Source of the DNA: UBA1672 sp050633645
Lineage (GTDB): Bacteria; Pseudomonadota; Alphaproteobacteria; Micavibrionales; Micavibrionaceae
Length of the DNA: 64,000 bases
Assembly: GCA_050633645.1 (NCBI GenBank)
Contig: JBOEGX010000001.1
Span: 186,001 to 250,000 of the forward strand
Reading direction: 5' to 3'
Shown: positions 42,420 through 51,655 of the stretch, piece by piece
How the letters are laid out: the number at the start of each line of letters is the position of its first letter
Position numbering within the stretch: position 1 is the stretch's first letter
The notes under the pieces: model-generated
Told to the model about the DNA's origin: nothing
What the model saw: the letters and a program-made list of their open reading frames with translations, nothing else
The model's database searches: none
Position numbers and translations under genes: made by a program

Positions 42420-42727
42420 GTTTAGAAGATGAAATTGCGCTATCTGTGGAGTTTTTGCAAGAGTTCAAAACTGAGGCTGATGATGAATTTGGTGGTGTTG
42501 TAAAGAGAATACGCGATATGTCTTTTGAGGCTGAATTTGTCGTTAATCAAGATGATGTTGTTAGAGATGAATATTTGAGTTTATTTGATAAGCTTATTTC
42601 TTTTGCAGGAGAGCAGCATCAAGCTACTGATAAAATTCTTCCTGCAATCGGTAGGGTTCAAGAAAGTTTTGAAAATTATAATCCGCCTTGGAAGAGGGCG
42701 AGTGATAGTAACGAGTTTACACTATGA
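42416..42727 (+). CDS. Small uncharacterised protein coupled to nuoD and nuoE
   Basis: This 103-residue acidic, helical protein has no membrane segment and no motif I recognise. It overlaps nuoD and nuoE by 4 bp each (ATGA type), so it is embedded in the operon's translational chain and is very likely a real gene. A role as a complex I accessory or assembly factor is only an inference from position. Confidence 0.75.
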   Translation: MSLEDEIALSVEFLQEFKTEADDEFGGVVKRIRDMSFEAEFVVNQDDVVRDEYLSLFDKLISFAGEQHQATDKILPAIGRVQESFENYNPPWKRASDSNEFTL

Positions 42728-43383
42728 AAAAACCATTTGATTTACATGCAGATTATCAGCCAGAGAGCTTTGAATTCAATAAGGGGTTCATGGCAAAGGC
42801 GAAAGATATTATCAAGCTTTACCCTGCTGGGAGGCAGCAATCGGCCGTGATGCCTTTGCTTGATCTGGCGCAGCGCCAAACGGCGGAAGAGGGCGCGAAG
42901 GCTTCGCCGCCTTATGGGGGATGGATTTCACGCGCCGCGATGGATAAGATTGCGGAAATTCTGGATATGCCGCCTGTGAAGGTTTACGAAGTTGCTTCGT
43001 TTTACTCTATGTATAATACCGCGCCCGTTGGGAAATATCTGGTGCAGTTTTGCACGACGACGCCATGTTGGCTTTGTGGGTCAGGTAAAATTGTTGACGC
43101 GGTAAAGGATGAGCTTGGTATTGGTATGGGTGAAACCACGGCGGATGGGAAATTTTCATTGATGGAAGTTGAATGTCTTGGCGCATGTGTGAACGCACCG
43201 ATGGTTCAGATTAATGATGATTATTACGAAGACCTGACGCCTGAAAACATGAAAGAAGTGATCAGCCAGCTTTCTGAGGATTTAAAACCGACGATTGGTT
43301 CACAAGTTGGGCGACGTGATTCTATGCCGTCTTCGGGGCCTACGACGCTTAAAGATATAGCAAAGAAAGCGAAGGTGGTTTGA
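42724..43383 (+). CDS. nuoE: NADH-quinone oxidoreductase subunit E
   Basis: The 219-residue (24 kDa-type) subunit holds the [2Fe-2S] cluster N1a. Ligands are in CTTTPCWLCGSG and MEVECLGACVNAP. The thioredoxin-like fold starts after a helical region that includes VYEVASFYSMYNTAPVGK. The C-terminal 40 residues are a variable tail. Its TGA overlaps the ATG of the following small membrane protein. Confidence 0.96.
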   Translation: MKKPFDLHADYQPESFEFNKGFMAKAKDIIKLYPAGRQQSAVMPLLDLAQRQTAEEGAKASPPYGGWISRAAMDKIAEILDMPPVKVYEVASFYSMYNTAPVGKYLVQFCTTTPCWLCGSGKIVDAVKDELGIGMGETTADGKFSLMEVECLGACVNAPMVQINDDYYEDLTPENMKEVISQLSEDLKPTIGSQVGRRDSMPSSGPTTLKDIAKKAKVV

Positions 43384-43652
43384 TGAGCAGTGAATTACCC
43401 TCAGATAAATTAGCATTGCAGATTTGGTGGGCAATGATGTGGCGGGCGGTTCCCTTGGCATTACTTGCTGGTGCTGGTGCTGGATTTGTAATTGGAATTA
43501 TAGCTGTTGTTGCGAAAACACCTCCTGAGAGCATTCAAACACCATCCATGTTGTTGGGAGGTCTTTTAGGAGTCTTTGTAACTGTAAAAGTTATTAAGCG
43601 CCTTATGACGCATGGTTTTGGTAATTACAGATTAATGGTGGTGAAAAAGTAA
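43383..43652 (+). CDS. Small two-helix membrane protein in the nuo operon
   Basis: The 89-residue product has two predicted membrane helices (about residues 22-45, PLALLAGAGAGFVIGIIAVVA, and 53-70, MLLGGLLGVFVTVKVIK) and a short basic tail. The ATG overlaps the nuoE stop (TGATG), and nuoF starts right after its stop codon. I do not recognise the family. Its topology would suit a small accessory subunit or assembly helper of complex I, but that is inference. Confidence 0.72.
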   Translation: MSSELPSDKLALQIWWAMMWRAVPLALLAGAGAGFVIGIIAVVAKTPPESIQTPSMLLGGLLGVFVTVKVIKRLMTHGFGNYRLMVVKK

Positions 43653-44930
43653 ATGTTAAACGATAAAGACAGAATATTTACCAATCTATACGGGTGGGAA
43701 GAGTTTTCTTTGAAGGCCGCGAAAAAGCGTGGTGACTGGGATAAGACCAAGGATATTATCAAAAAGGGGCCTGAGTGGATTATTGATGAAATGAAGGCTT
43801 CGGGGCTTCGTGGTCGCGGTGGAGCGGGCTTTCCAACGGGTTTGAAATGGTCGTTCATGCCAAAGGATTCGGGGAAGCCGCATTATTTGGTTATTAATGC
43901 TGATGAGTCGGAGCCGGGGACATGTAAAGACCGTGATATTCTTCGTAATGATCCGCATAAATTGATTGAAGGTGCGTTGATTGCAGGTTTTGCAATGGGC
44001 GCGCATGCGGCCTATATTTATGTGCGTGGCGAATTTTATAATGAAAGTTCGAACCTTTGGAAGGCCATTCATGAGGCCTATGATGCGGGGCTGCTCGGTA
44101 AGAATGCCGCGGGTTCTGGTTGGGATTTTGATATTATTGTTCATCGCGGCGGCGGTGCGTATATTTGTGGTGAAGAAACTGCATTGATCGAATCTATCGA
44201 GGGTAAAAAAGGGCAGCCGAGGAACAAGCCTCCGTTTCCTGCTATGGCGGGGTTGTATTCTTGCCCGACAACGGTGAATAATGTTGAAACGATTGCCGTT
44301 GTGCCCACCATATTACGGCGCGGTGGGAAGTGGTTCGCAGGAATTGGCCGAGATGAGAAAAATGCAGGCACAAAGCTGTTTTGTATTTCAGGACATGTTG
44401 AGCAGCCTTGTAATGTTGAAGAAGAAATGGGTATTCCTTTAAAAGAGCTTATTGATAAACATTGCGGCGGCGTTCGTGGTGGCTGGGATAATTTGCTCGC
44501 GGTTATTCCGGGTGGTTCATCAACGCCGATGTTACCGAAATCGACATGTGACACCATTCGCATGGATTTTGATTCCTTGCGTGAGGTTGGAACGGGCTTG
44601 GGGACGGCTGGCGTTATTGTTATGGATAAGTCTACCGATGTGATCCAAGCTATTTGCCGTTTGTCACAGTTCTATATGCATGAAAGCTGTGGTCAATGCA
44701 CGCCGTGCCGCGAGGGGACTGGCTGGGTCTGGCGGATGATGAAACGCATGGTTGCCGGGAACGCCACGGTAGAGGAAATTGATCAGCTCTTTGAAATAAC
44801 CAAAGAGATTGAAGGGCACACGATTTGTGCTCTTGGTGATGCGGCGGCGTGGCCGGTGCAGGGATTGATTAAACATTTCCGCCCTGAAATGGAAAAGCGC
44901 ATCATGGAATACCGTAAGATGGCGGCGTAA
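43653..44930 (+). CDS. nuoF: NADH-quinone oxidoreductase subunit F
   Basis: The 425-residue (51 kDa-type) subunit is the NADH dehydrogenase module. The NADH-site glycine-rich GLRGRGGAGFPTGLKW, the FMN-binding NADESEPGTCKDRD and EETALIESIEGKKGQPR, and the N3 cluster motif SCGQCTPCREG are all present. Its stop overlaps the start of the next small ORF (TAATG). Confidence 0.98.
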   Translation: MLNDKDRIFTNLYGWEEFSLKAAKKRGDWDKTKDIIKKGPEWIIDEMKASGLRGRGGAGFPTGLKWSFMPKDSGKPHYLVINADESEPGTCKDRDILRNDPHKLIEGALIAGFAMGAHAAYIYVRGEFYNESSNLWKAIHEAYDAGLLGKNAAGSGWDFDIIVHRGGGAYICGEETALIESIEGKKGQPRNKPPFPAMAGLYSCPTTVNNVETIAVVPTILRRGGKWFAGIGRDEKNAGTKLFCISGHVEQPCNVEEEMGIPLKELIDKHCGGVRGGWDNLLAVIPGGSSTPMLPKSTCDTIRMDFDSLREVGTGLGTAGVIVMDKSTDVIQAICRLSQFYMHESCGQCTPCREGTGWVWRMMKRMVAGNATVEEIDQLFEITKEIEGHTICALGDAAAWPVQGLIKHFRPEMEKRIMEYRKMAA

Positions 44931-45256
44931 TGTCTATTGTCATTAAGGGGATTTACGAAATTGATCCGCAATCGGTTGAGTTTACCGTTGATGGTACTGA
45001 AGATGGCGATGTTATTTTTCCCGAAAAGGCATATGAAATTGTCGCCATTGTGAATAATAAGAAATTCGATACCTATGGTATTATATGGATGATTGACGGC
45101 AAACCGCAGGCATTCATTGATGAGGATTTCGAAGATTTTATACGTCATGAATTCAAGGGATTAATTTCGGATCAGCATATCCTTGTTTTAAATGATTTAA
45201 TTTTCAAAAAGTATTCCAATGTTGAGTTTTCATTACCCCTCACTGTTATGGAATAA
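44930..45256 (+). CDS. Small uncharacterised protein coupled to nuoF
   Basis: The 108-residue acidic protein is predicted to be mainly beta with some alpha, with no membrane helix or known motif. Its ATG overlaps the nuoF stop by 1 base, the same arrangement as the other small ORFs in this cluster. It is the last gene before the nuo operon is interrupted. Function unknown. Confidence 0.68.
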   Translation: MSIVIKGIYEIDPQSVEFTVDGTEDGDVIFPEKAYEIVAIVNNKKFDTYGIIWMIDGKPQAFIDEDFEDFIRHEFKGLISDQHILVLNDLIFKKYSNVEFSLPLTVME

Positions 45257-45323
45257 ATTCCTATAAAATTGCATTTTTCTTCTGTTTGTTTTATATTTGT
45301 TTCTTTTATAAGGATAAAAATAT

Positions 45324-45659
45324 ATGAGCATATTAGGTAAGCAAAGTACAAAAGGTTGGACGGAAGAGCGGCGCAAGGCACAGGCGGAGCGCTGTCGTAT
45401 ACATAAACCGTGGGAAAAATCTACAGGGCCGCGCACTGCACAGGGAAAAGCAATCAGTCGGTTAAATGCGGTTAAAAGTGGTCAATATGCGCGTGGAGCA
45501 AATGAATTTTCCAAGATTTTAACCGCGCATCGTGAATTTATGCAACATTATCTGAATTTCAAATTGATGGAATCAACATCTGATAGTGCGTTGTTAGAGC
45601 ATGTTCAGGAGCGTTTAAACAAACTGAAGGGGGATAATTTACACGGCGAAACGGACTGA
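45324..45659 (+). CDS. Small STGPRT-motif protein of unknown function
   Basis: The 111-residue basic protein contains KPWEKSTGPRTAQGKA followed by SRLNAVKSG. This resembles a widespread proteobacterial motif (STGPkTpEGKar..NA.khG) of unknown role. The rest is helical and charged. An AAGGAT ribosome binding site lies about 8 bases before the ATG. It is separated from the upstream ORF by 67 bp and could have its own promoter. It converges with purQ. Confidence 0.65.
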   Translation: MSILGKQSTKGWTEERRKAQAERCRIHKPWEKSTGPRTAQGKAISRLNAVKSGQYARGANEFSKILTAHREFMQHYLNFKLMESTSDSALLEHVQERLNKLKGDNLHGETD

Positions 45660-45755
45660 TTGATTGTTCAATTATATCAATATCTTGCAAAACCCTCATA
45701 GGGGGGAAAGCAACGAAGTGAAGGGATTGAACTGATGATACAGACTGAAAGAGTT

Positions 45756-46571
45756 TTATGCGCTTTTCTTTTGTGCCGCTTGGAAATAGGCCACGGCATT
45801 TTTGAAGATTTGCATTGCGCCCGTTTCGTCGGGAATCTGCCTTCCTTCGCGCTGCGCCGCGTCTTTGATTTCGTGATAATCATCGCGCTGCCATGTAAAC
45901 ATTCCGCGTTCTGGATGCGGCATCATCGCAAGGACTTTACCGCTTTTGTCGGTCATGGCGGCAATGTCGGAAATAGAGCCGTTTGGGTTATGCGGGAATT
46001 CACCGTTTGCGGCTTTTTTATCCTTGGTATAACGCGCGGCAACTTGCCCATTGGATTTAAGGGTTTCAAGCGTTGCATTTTCCATCATAAATCGGCCTTC
46101 GCCATGCGCGACAGGAATATGAAGCGTATCAACGTCAACAAGCCAAGGAGAATTGCTTTCGATCTTAATGTCAATCCAGCGGCATTGGTAGCGCGCAGAC
46201 GCATTGTAGGTCACGGCAACATCACGCTCTCCATATTCGGACAGAGCGGGAACGAGGCCAAGATTTACCAAGATTTGGCAACCGTTACAAATTCCAATCG
46301 TCAATGTATCCCGCGAAATAAAGGCCTTCAGATCATCGGCGAGGGCAAGGCGCATTTTCTGTGCAAACGCGTTGCCGGAGCCTGTATCATCACCATAGGA
46401 AAACCCACCCGGAATCGCGAGAATGTTATAATCATTCAACATTTTCGGGGTTTCGATCAAATCATTGATATGAACGATTTTCCCGTTCGCGCCGTTATGC
46501 GTAAATGCGTGAAGCGTTTCTTCCTCACAATTCAATCCGTATCCGGCCAAAACAATTACATTTGCGGTCAT
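45756..46571 (-). CDS. purQ: FGAM synthase glutaminase subunit PurQ
   Basis: The 271-residue class I glutamine amidotransferase releases ammonia for FGAM synthesis. The nucleophile is C95 in IGICNGCQIL, and the His-Glu pair is in MMPHPER. At 271 residues it is longer than the usual PurQ of about 220-230 that works with small PurL and PurS. That matches its unusual partner purL, 3 bp upstream. A weak hairpin (CCCT/AGGG) with a short U run lies downstream near 45695. Confidence 0.94.
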   Translation of the reverse strand: MTANVIVLAGYGLNCEEETLHAFTHNGANGKIVHINDLIETPKMLNDYNILAIPGGFSYGDDTGSGNAFAQKMRLALADDLKAFISRDTLTIGICNGCQILVNLGLVPALSEYGERDVAVTYNASARYQCRWIDIKIESNSPWLVDVDTLHIPVAHGEGRFMMENATLETLKSNGQVAARYTKDKKAANGEFPHNPNGSISDIAAMTDKSGKVLAMMPHPERGMFTWQRDDYHEIKDAAQREGRQIPDETGAMQIFKNAVAYFQAAQKKSA

Positions 46572-46574
46572 AAT

Positions 46575-49481
46575 TTAATAATCCTTCAATGTGGATTTAT
46601 ATGCGGTTTCCAAATCTTTTATGTTTGTTTTAAGTACATCACGGATGAACAAGTTTTCACTGTAAGCGACAGAGCCGATATAATGGCATTGCTCAAAGCC
46701 TTTGAAGTTTTTCTCGAATGCCTTTTTATTCTTTGGCGCAACAGTTACAACAATTCTCCCTGTGCTTTCAGAGAAGAGTGCTTTATCGGCGCGAAGGTCA
46801 AGTTTGGATAAATCAATATCGAGGCCAAAACCACCAGCAATGGCTTTCTTTGCCAAGGTTGCGCCCAAACCGCCATAACCAACAGCAAGCGCGGAAGAGA
46901 TCAAAAGATCACGGCTTGCGCGGGCGTAAAGGCGATAAAGACGCAAGTTTTGATGCGAGTCTGTTTCAGGAACATTGTTGCCCAAAAATCCAAGATGGTC
47001 GTAATATTCGGACGCGCCAAGCTCATCCTTTGTTTCACCAAGAACATAAACCAAATCACCTGCGGCCTTTGGCGCAAGCGAGATAGAGCGTTCAACATGT
47101 TCCATTACGCCAATGGAAGAGACGAGCAAGGTTGGCGGCGCGGAAACTTTAATTGCTTTACTGTCTTTATCGTAACCCTTGAAGTCATTGAACATGGAAT
47201 CTTTACCCGAAATAAACGGCGTTCCATACTTCACGGCCATTTCATAGATGGTTTCGACTGCGCGTTTGAGTTGACCCAAACGCTCCGGCTCATCCGAAGA
47301 GCACCAACAGAAATTATCGAGCAGCGCAAGTTGGTTGAAATCAACACCCGCCGCAACTGCGTTTCTGACCGCCATATCAAGGCCAGCCGCCGCCATTGCT
47401 GCAGTGTCAATATCGCTGTAGCGTGGGAAAAGCCCTTGCGAAAGGACAACGCCTTTTGGTGATTCAAATATAGGACGAGAGACGGAAGTTTCGGCATAAA
47501 CGCGGCCTTTGCCTTGCAATGGACCAAGAACTGCAGAGCCTTGAACATTATGGTCATATTGTGTGGAAATGAATTCCTTCGAACAGATATTCGGGCGTTT
47601 CATCATTTCGATAAGCGTGTTTGAGTAATCCTCTGGTTCATTAATATTTGGCTCGGCCTCTCCGCCGCGTGTAAATGTGGTTTTAAGCGGTGTTTCAGGA
47701 TTTCCGTCATGAAGAAAATCCATTTCCAAATCCATGATGGTTTCACCGTTCCATGTGATGTGCGCGCGGCCTGTATCGGTGTAAGTTCCGATTATCGTGG
47801 CTTCGACACCACGTTTTTTGAAAAGAGCAATGAGTTTTTCCGTGTTTTCGGGCGGAACGGACATTGTCATCCGTTCTTGGGATTCGGAAATCCAGATTTC
47901 CCAAGGCGACAAACCAGGATATTTAAGTGGTACAGTTTCAAGTTCCAAATGGAATCCGCCAGAGCTTTCGGCCATTTCACCAACGGAAGACGATAAACCG
48001 CCCGCGCCGTTATCGGTGATTGCACTGTACCATCCCAGATCACGGATTTCCTTTATGATGGCATCCGACATTTTCTTTTGTGTAATAGGATCGCCGATTT
48101 GAACAGCCGTAGCAGGGGAGCCTTCATCGAGTGCGACAGAAGAAAATGTTGCGCCGTGAATACCGTCTGCGCCAACGCGGCCTCCTGCAACAACGATTTT
48201 ATCGCCTGCATTGGCTTTTTTAACGTGACCGTCCTTGCCGTTAATCTTACGTGGAATAAGGCCGATTGTACCAACAAACACCAATGGCTTGCCCGCAAAG
48301 CGGTCATCGAAATAGACAAAACCTTGGGGCGTGGGAATACCTGAACAGTTTCCGCCGGCTTCGACCCCTGCAATTACGCCATTCATAATAGTTTCAGGCG
48401 GGAGGAGTGAATCTGTGCATTTTGAATCGCGGTAATAATCAGGTTTCAAACTCGGATCAGCCAGACAAAAGCCATAACGGTTGATGATTGGCTTTGCGCC
48501 CTGACCAAAACCGATACAATCGCGGTTAACGCCGACAATTCCCGTAATTGCTCCGCCGAAAGGATCAAGCGCAGAAGGGGAGTTATGGGTTTCGACCTTG
48601 TCAGTAATTAAATAATTATCATCGAAAATGATACCGCCTGCATTGTCGGAGAATACGGATACGCAAATGTCATCCTCGCCACGCAGTTCACGAATTTCTT
48701 TGGTCGCGCGTTTGATGTAGTCCTTATATAAGCCGCCTGCAACATCATCAATTGGTGATGCGAAGATGGTGTGTTTGCAATGCTCTGACCATGTTTGGGC
48801 AAGTGTTTCAAGCTCTATATCTGTCGGGTTTCTCTCTTGTCCTTGGAAATACGCCTGTATGGCTTTCATATAGTGCAGTGACAGACCGAGGGGGCCACGA
48901 TTTGTACCATCGGTATTGGCAATACCGACTTTACCGATTTTCTCTAGGGCTTCATCGGAGATGTTAAGGTCGATGCTATCGGTTTTGACGCTGTGATCCA
49001 GATGAACTTTGGGAATGATAGTATCCATTCCTCCGTCTTTTTTATAGTCATCAACGCTTTTGATGGAAATGCGTTGGATGAGTTTGTTCGAAATTGTTTT
49101 AGCCAGAGATTCTATATCATCTTTTTTTACGTTCCCTTTAATAAGGTAGAGGCGAGAAGAGTAACATGTGCTGTCTTCATTATCATTTCCCGCAATCAGG
49201 CTGAGGATTTCAGATGTTGTTGTACCAATATTATCTGTTACGCCTGGCAGAAATCCAATTTCCAATGCCCAATCGAAATCGAGGGGTGTTTGGTTAACCT
49301 TTTGTGTCACGGGATTGGCGAGGCTGTTTGCGAATTCGGGGGTCGAGGCATTCTTGCTTTCTGATGAATAAACATCAACGGCACGGACATTTGCCTTAAT
49401 ATTCATATTAAGGAGTGTATTTTCTATTTTTTTTGCCCGACCATCGTCTTCATGGGCTAGTATTTCTATTCGAGTATGCAT
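46575..49481 (-). CDS. purL: FGAM synthase PurL, large form with N-terminal domain
   Basis: The 968-residue synthase catalyses the fourth step of purine synthesis. The PurL core starts near residue 215 (NPTDIELETLAQTWSEHCKH) and carries two AIRS-type repeats: the VETHNSPSALDPFGGAITG block and later YGGLGATLAKKAIAGGFGL. About 215 extra N-terminal residues look like a PurS-like domain plus a segment resembling the N-domain of single-chain PurL. No glutaminase domain is fused; purQ follows. Typical alphaproteobacteria have purS, purQ and a roughly 740-residue purL. C-ending codons (TTC, CTC, ACC, ATC) seem commoner by eye than in the nuo genes. Transfer is suspected. Confidence 0.93.
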   Translation of the reverse strand: MHTRIEILAHEDDGRAKKIENTLLNMNIKANVRAVDVYSSESKNASTPEFANSLANPVTQKVNQTPLDFDWALEIGFLPGVTDNIGTTTSEILSLIAGNDNEDSTCYSSRLYLIKGNVKKDDIESLAKTISNKLIQRISIKSVDDYKKDGGMDTIIPKVHLDHSVKTDSIDLNISDEALEKIGKVGIANTDGTNRGPLGLSLHYMKAIQAYFQGQERNPTDIELETLAQTWSEHCKHTIFASPIDDVAGGLYKDYIKRATKEIRELRGEDDICVSVFSDNAGGIIFDDNYLITDKVETHNSPSALDPFGGAITGIVGVNRDCIGFGQGAKPIINRYGFCLADPSLKPDYYRDSKCTDSLLPPETIMNGVIAGVEAGGNCSGIPTPQGFVYFDDRFAGKPLVFVGTIGLIPRKINGKDGHVKKANAGDKIVVAGGRVGADGIHGATFSSVALDEGSPATAVQIGDPITQKKMSDAIIKEIRDLGWYSAITDNGAGGLSSSVGEMAESSGGFHLELETVPLKYPGLSPWEIWISESQERMTMSVPPENTEKLIALFKKRGVEATIIGTYTDTGRAHITWNGETIMDLEMDFLHDGNPETPLKTTFTRGGEAEPNINEPEDYSNTLIEMMKRPNICSKEFISTQYDHNVQGSAVLGPLQGKGRVYAETSVSRPIFESPKGVVLSQGLFPRYSDIDTAAMAAAGLDMAVRNAVAAGVDFNQLALLDNFCWCSSDEPERLGQLKRAVETIYEMAVKYGTPFISGKDSMFNDFKGYDKDSKAIKVSAPPTLLVSSIGVMEHVERSISLAPKAAGDLVYVLGETKDELGASEYYDHLGFLGNNVPETDSHQNLRLYRLYARASRDLLISSALAVGYGGLGATLAKKAIAGGFGLDIDLSKLDLRADKALFSESTGRIVVTVAPKNKKAFEKNFKGFEQCHYIGSVAYSENLFIRDVLKTNIKDLETAYKSTLKDY

Positions 49482-49585
49482 ATAATTTTCAAGTTGCTAT
49501 TGATCTTCGTGTTCGCGCAGATTAAATAGAAGTCTGATAAGAATTTCAATACTCTAATTACCGATAAATCGGAATATATATACAA

Positions 49586-51655
49586 ATGCCTAAATTAACC
49601 ATCAATGAAATGGAAATCGAAGTCGAAGCGGGAACAAGTATTCTCCAAGCTGCGGAAGCTATCGGCGTTGAAATCCCCCGCTTTTGTTATCATGATAAGC
49701 TCTCTGTTCCGGCGAATTGTCGCATGTGTCTGGTTGAGGTTGAAGGCGGCCCGCCAAAGCCCGTTGCATCATGCGCTATGGCTTGCGGTGAAGGCATGGT
49801 GGTGAAAACCGAATCACCTATGGTGAAAAAGGCACGTAAGGGCGTTATGGAGATGCTTCTTATCAATCATCCACTTGATTGTCCGATTTGTGATCAGGGC
49901 GGTGAGTGCGATTTGCAGGATCAGGCTGTTGCATATGGTTTTGATCGTTCGCGCTATCATGAGGAAAAGCGCAGTGTTAAGGATAAAGATTTAGGGCCAT
50001 TGGTTGGCACGATTATGACGCGGTGTATTAATTGTACGCGTTGCGTCCGCTTTGCAGAAGAAATTGCGGGGACGCCCGTTTTGGGGCAGTTTGGTCGCGG
50101 TGAAGATGCTGAGGTTGGCACGTTTGTTGATAAACTTGTCGATACGGAGCTATCGGGGAATCTTGTTGATATATGCCCTGTTGGTGCGTTGACGTCAAAG
50201 CCTTATAAATTTAAGGCGCGCTCTTGGGAGCTTACGAAAACGGATAGTATTGATGTGCATGATGCGCTTGGGTGTAACATACGTATTGATTCGCGCGGGC
50301 GTGAGGTTATGCGTATTTTGCCGCGCTTTAATGAGGATATTAATGAAGAGTGGATTGATGACCGTGCACGTTATTCTTATGACGGTTTGGCAAAGGGGCG
50401 CATTGACCGCCCATATGTTCGTGATGAGAAGTCTGGTAAGTTGCAAGAGGCGAGCTGGGATGAGGCGTTTACACTTATCAAGCGTAAATTGAAGGGCGTT
50501 AAGGGAGAGAGTATTGCCGCACTTGCAGGTAATCTGGTTGATGTTGAATCTATGGTGGCCATGAAAGATATGATGGCTGCGCTTGGTTCGCCTAATATGG
50601 ATTGTCGTACGGATGGTGCGCTGTTAAATACGGATGACCGATCTTCTTATCTCTTTAATTCTGGTATTGCGGGGATTGATGAATGTGATGCTCTGTTGAT
50701 TATTGGTTGCAATCCGCGTCATGAGGCAACGCTTGTTAATGCGCGTATCCGTAAAAACTGGCTTGAGAAGAAGATCCCTATCTCTGTTATTGGGGAAGAT
50801 GTTGATCTTACATATCCATATTTTCATGCAGGAACGAAGCCTGATGATGTTGTGAAAATGGTGAAGGAATATGCGGGCAAGGTTAAGGCGGAAAAGCCGA
50901 TGATGATCGTTGGAGCTGGAGTATTTGCGCGCGAGGATGGCTTGGCTGTGCATGCGATGTTACAAGATGCCGCGGAAAAGCTTGGTGTTGTTAAAGATGG
51001 CTGGAATGGATTTAATGTTTTGCATCAGGCGGCGTCACGTGTTGGAGGTCTTGATGTTGGCTTTGTTCCGCAAAAAGGCGGAAAAGGTACGGCGGAGATT
51101 ATTGCAGATAGTAAAGACGGGGGCGTTGATGTTCTGTTTTTGCTTGGTGCGGATGAGTTTAATGCGCGTGTTAATATTGGCTGGAAGACTTTTGTTGTGT
51201 ATCAAGGGCATCATGGTGATCACGCGGCGCAGCGCGCAGATGTCATATTACCGTCTGCGGCGTATACAGAAAAAGACGGTATTTATGTGAATACGGAAGG
51301 TCGCCCGCAAATGGCGCGTCGAGCGGTTTCACCGCCTGGTGAGGCGAAAGAGGACTGGGCAATTCTTCGTGCAATGTCCGAGCATATTTGTAAAGCCCCG
51401 CTTCCTTATAATTCGGCTACCGAATTAAGATTGCGCATTCAAAAGGAGTGGGCCGTATTTAAGTCTATGGATGAGTTAGTTCCATCGAAATGGAATAAAT
51501 TTAAAGTTAAGGGCAAGGTTTCTAAAGAGCCTTTTATTGGTTCTGTTAAAAATTACTATCTTAATGATTCGATTTGTCGTGCTTCGGATACGATGAGTGA
51601 ATGCGTGCGTTCTTTTCGGAAGGATGACCATGATTTTCAGGAGGCTGCGGAGTAA
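49586..51655 (+). CDS. nuoG: NADH-quinone oxidoreductase subunit G
   Basis: The 689-residue (75 kDa-type) subunit has a ferredoxin-like N-terminus with a [2Fe-2S] site (RFCYHDKLSVPANCRMC). The next cluster ligands are in HPLDCPICDQGGECDLQD and MTRCINCTRCVRF. A molybdopterin-oxidoreductase-like domain follows (about residues 220-600). It is divergent from purL across 104 bp, so it needs its own promoter. A CCGAT/ATCGG palindrome lies at 49561-49572 just before the weak ribosome binding site. Its stop overlaps the next gene (TAATG). Confidence 0.97.
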   Translation: MPKLTINEMEIEVEAGTSILQAAEAIGVEIPRFCYHDKLSVPANCRMCLVEVEGGPPKPVASCAMACGEGMVVKTESPMVKKARKGVMEMLLINHPLDCPICDQGGECDLQDQAVAYGFDRSRYHEEKRSVKDKDLGPLVGTIMTRCINCTRCVRFAEEIAGTPVLGQFGRGEDAEVGTFVDKLVDTELSGNLVDICPVGALTSKPYKFKARSWELTKTDSIDVHDALGCNIRIDSRGREVMRILPRFNEDINEEWIDDRARYSYDGLAKGRIDRPYVRDEKSGKLQEASWDEAFTLIKRKLKGVKGESIAALAGNLVDVESMVAMKDMMAALGSPNMDCRTDGALLNTDDRSSYLFNSGIAGIDECDALLIIGCNPRHEATLVNARIRKNWLEKKIPISVIGEDVDLTYPYFHAGTKPDDVVKMVKEYAGKVKAEKPMMIVGAGVFAREDGLAVHAMLQDAAEKLGVVKDGWNGFNVLHQAASRVGGLDVGFVPQKGGKGTAEIIADSKDGGVDVLFLLGADEFNARVNIGWKTFVVYQGHHGDHAAQRADVILPSAAYTEKDGIYVNTEGRPQMARRAVSPPGEAKEDWAILRAMSEHICKAPLPYNSATELRLRIQKEWAVFKSMDELVPSKWNKFKVKGKVSKEPFIGSVKNYYLNDSICRASDTMSECVRSFRKDDHDFQEAAE

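Noticed and set aside
45735..46811. 358-codon plus-strand frame over purQ and the end of purL
   Set aside because: PurQ and PurL are unmistakable on the minus strand; the long open frame is a codon-composition shadow.
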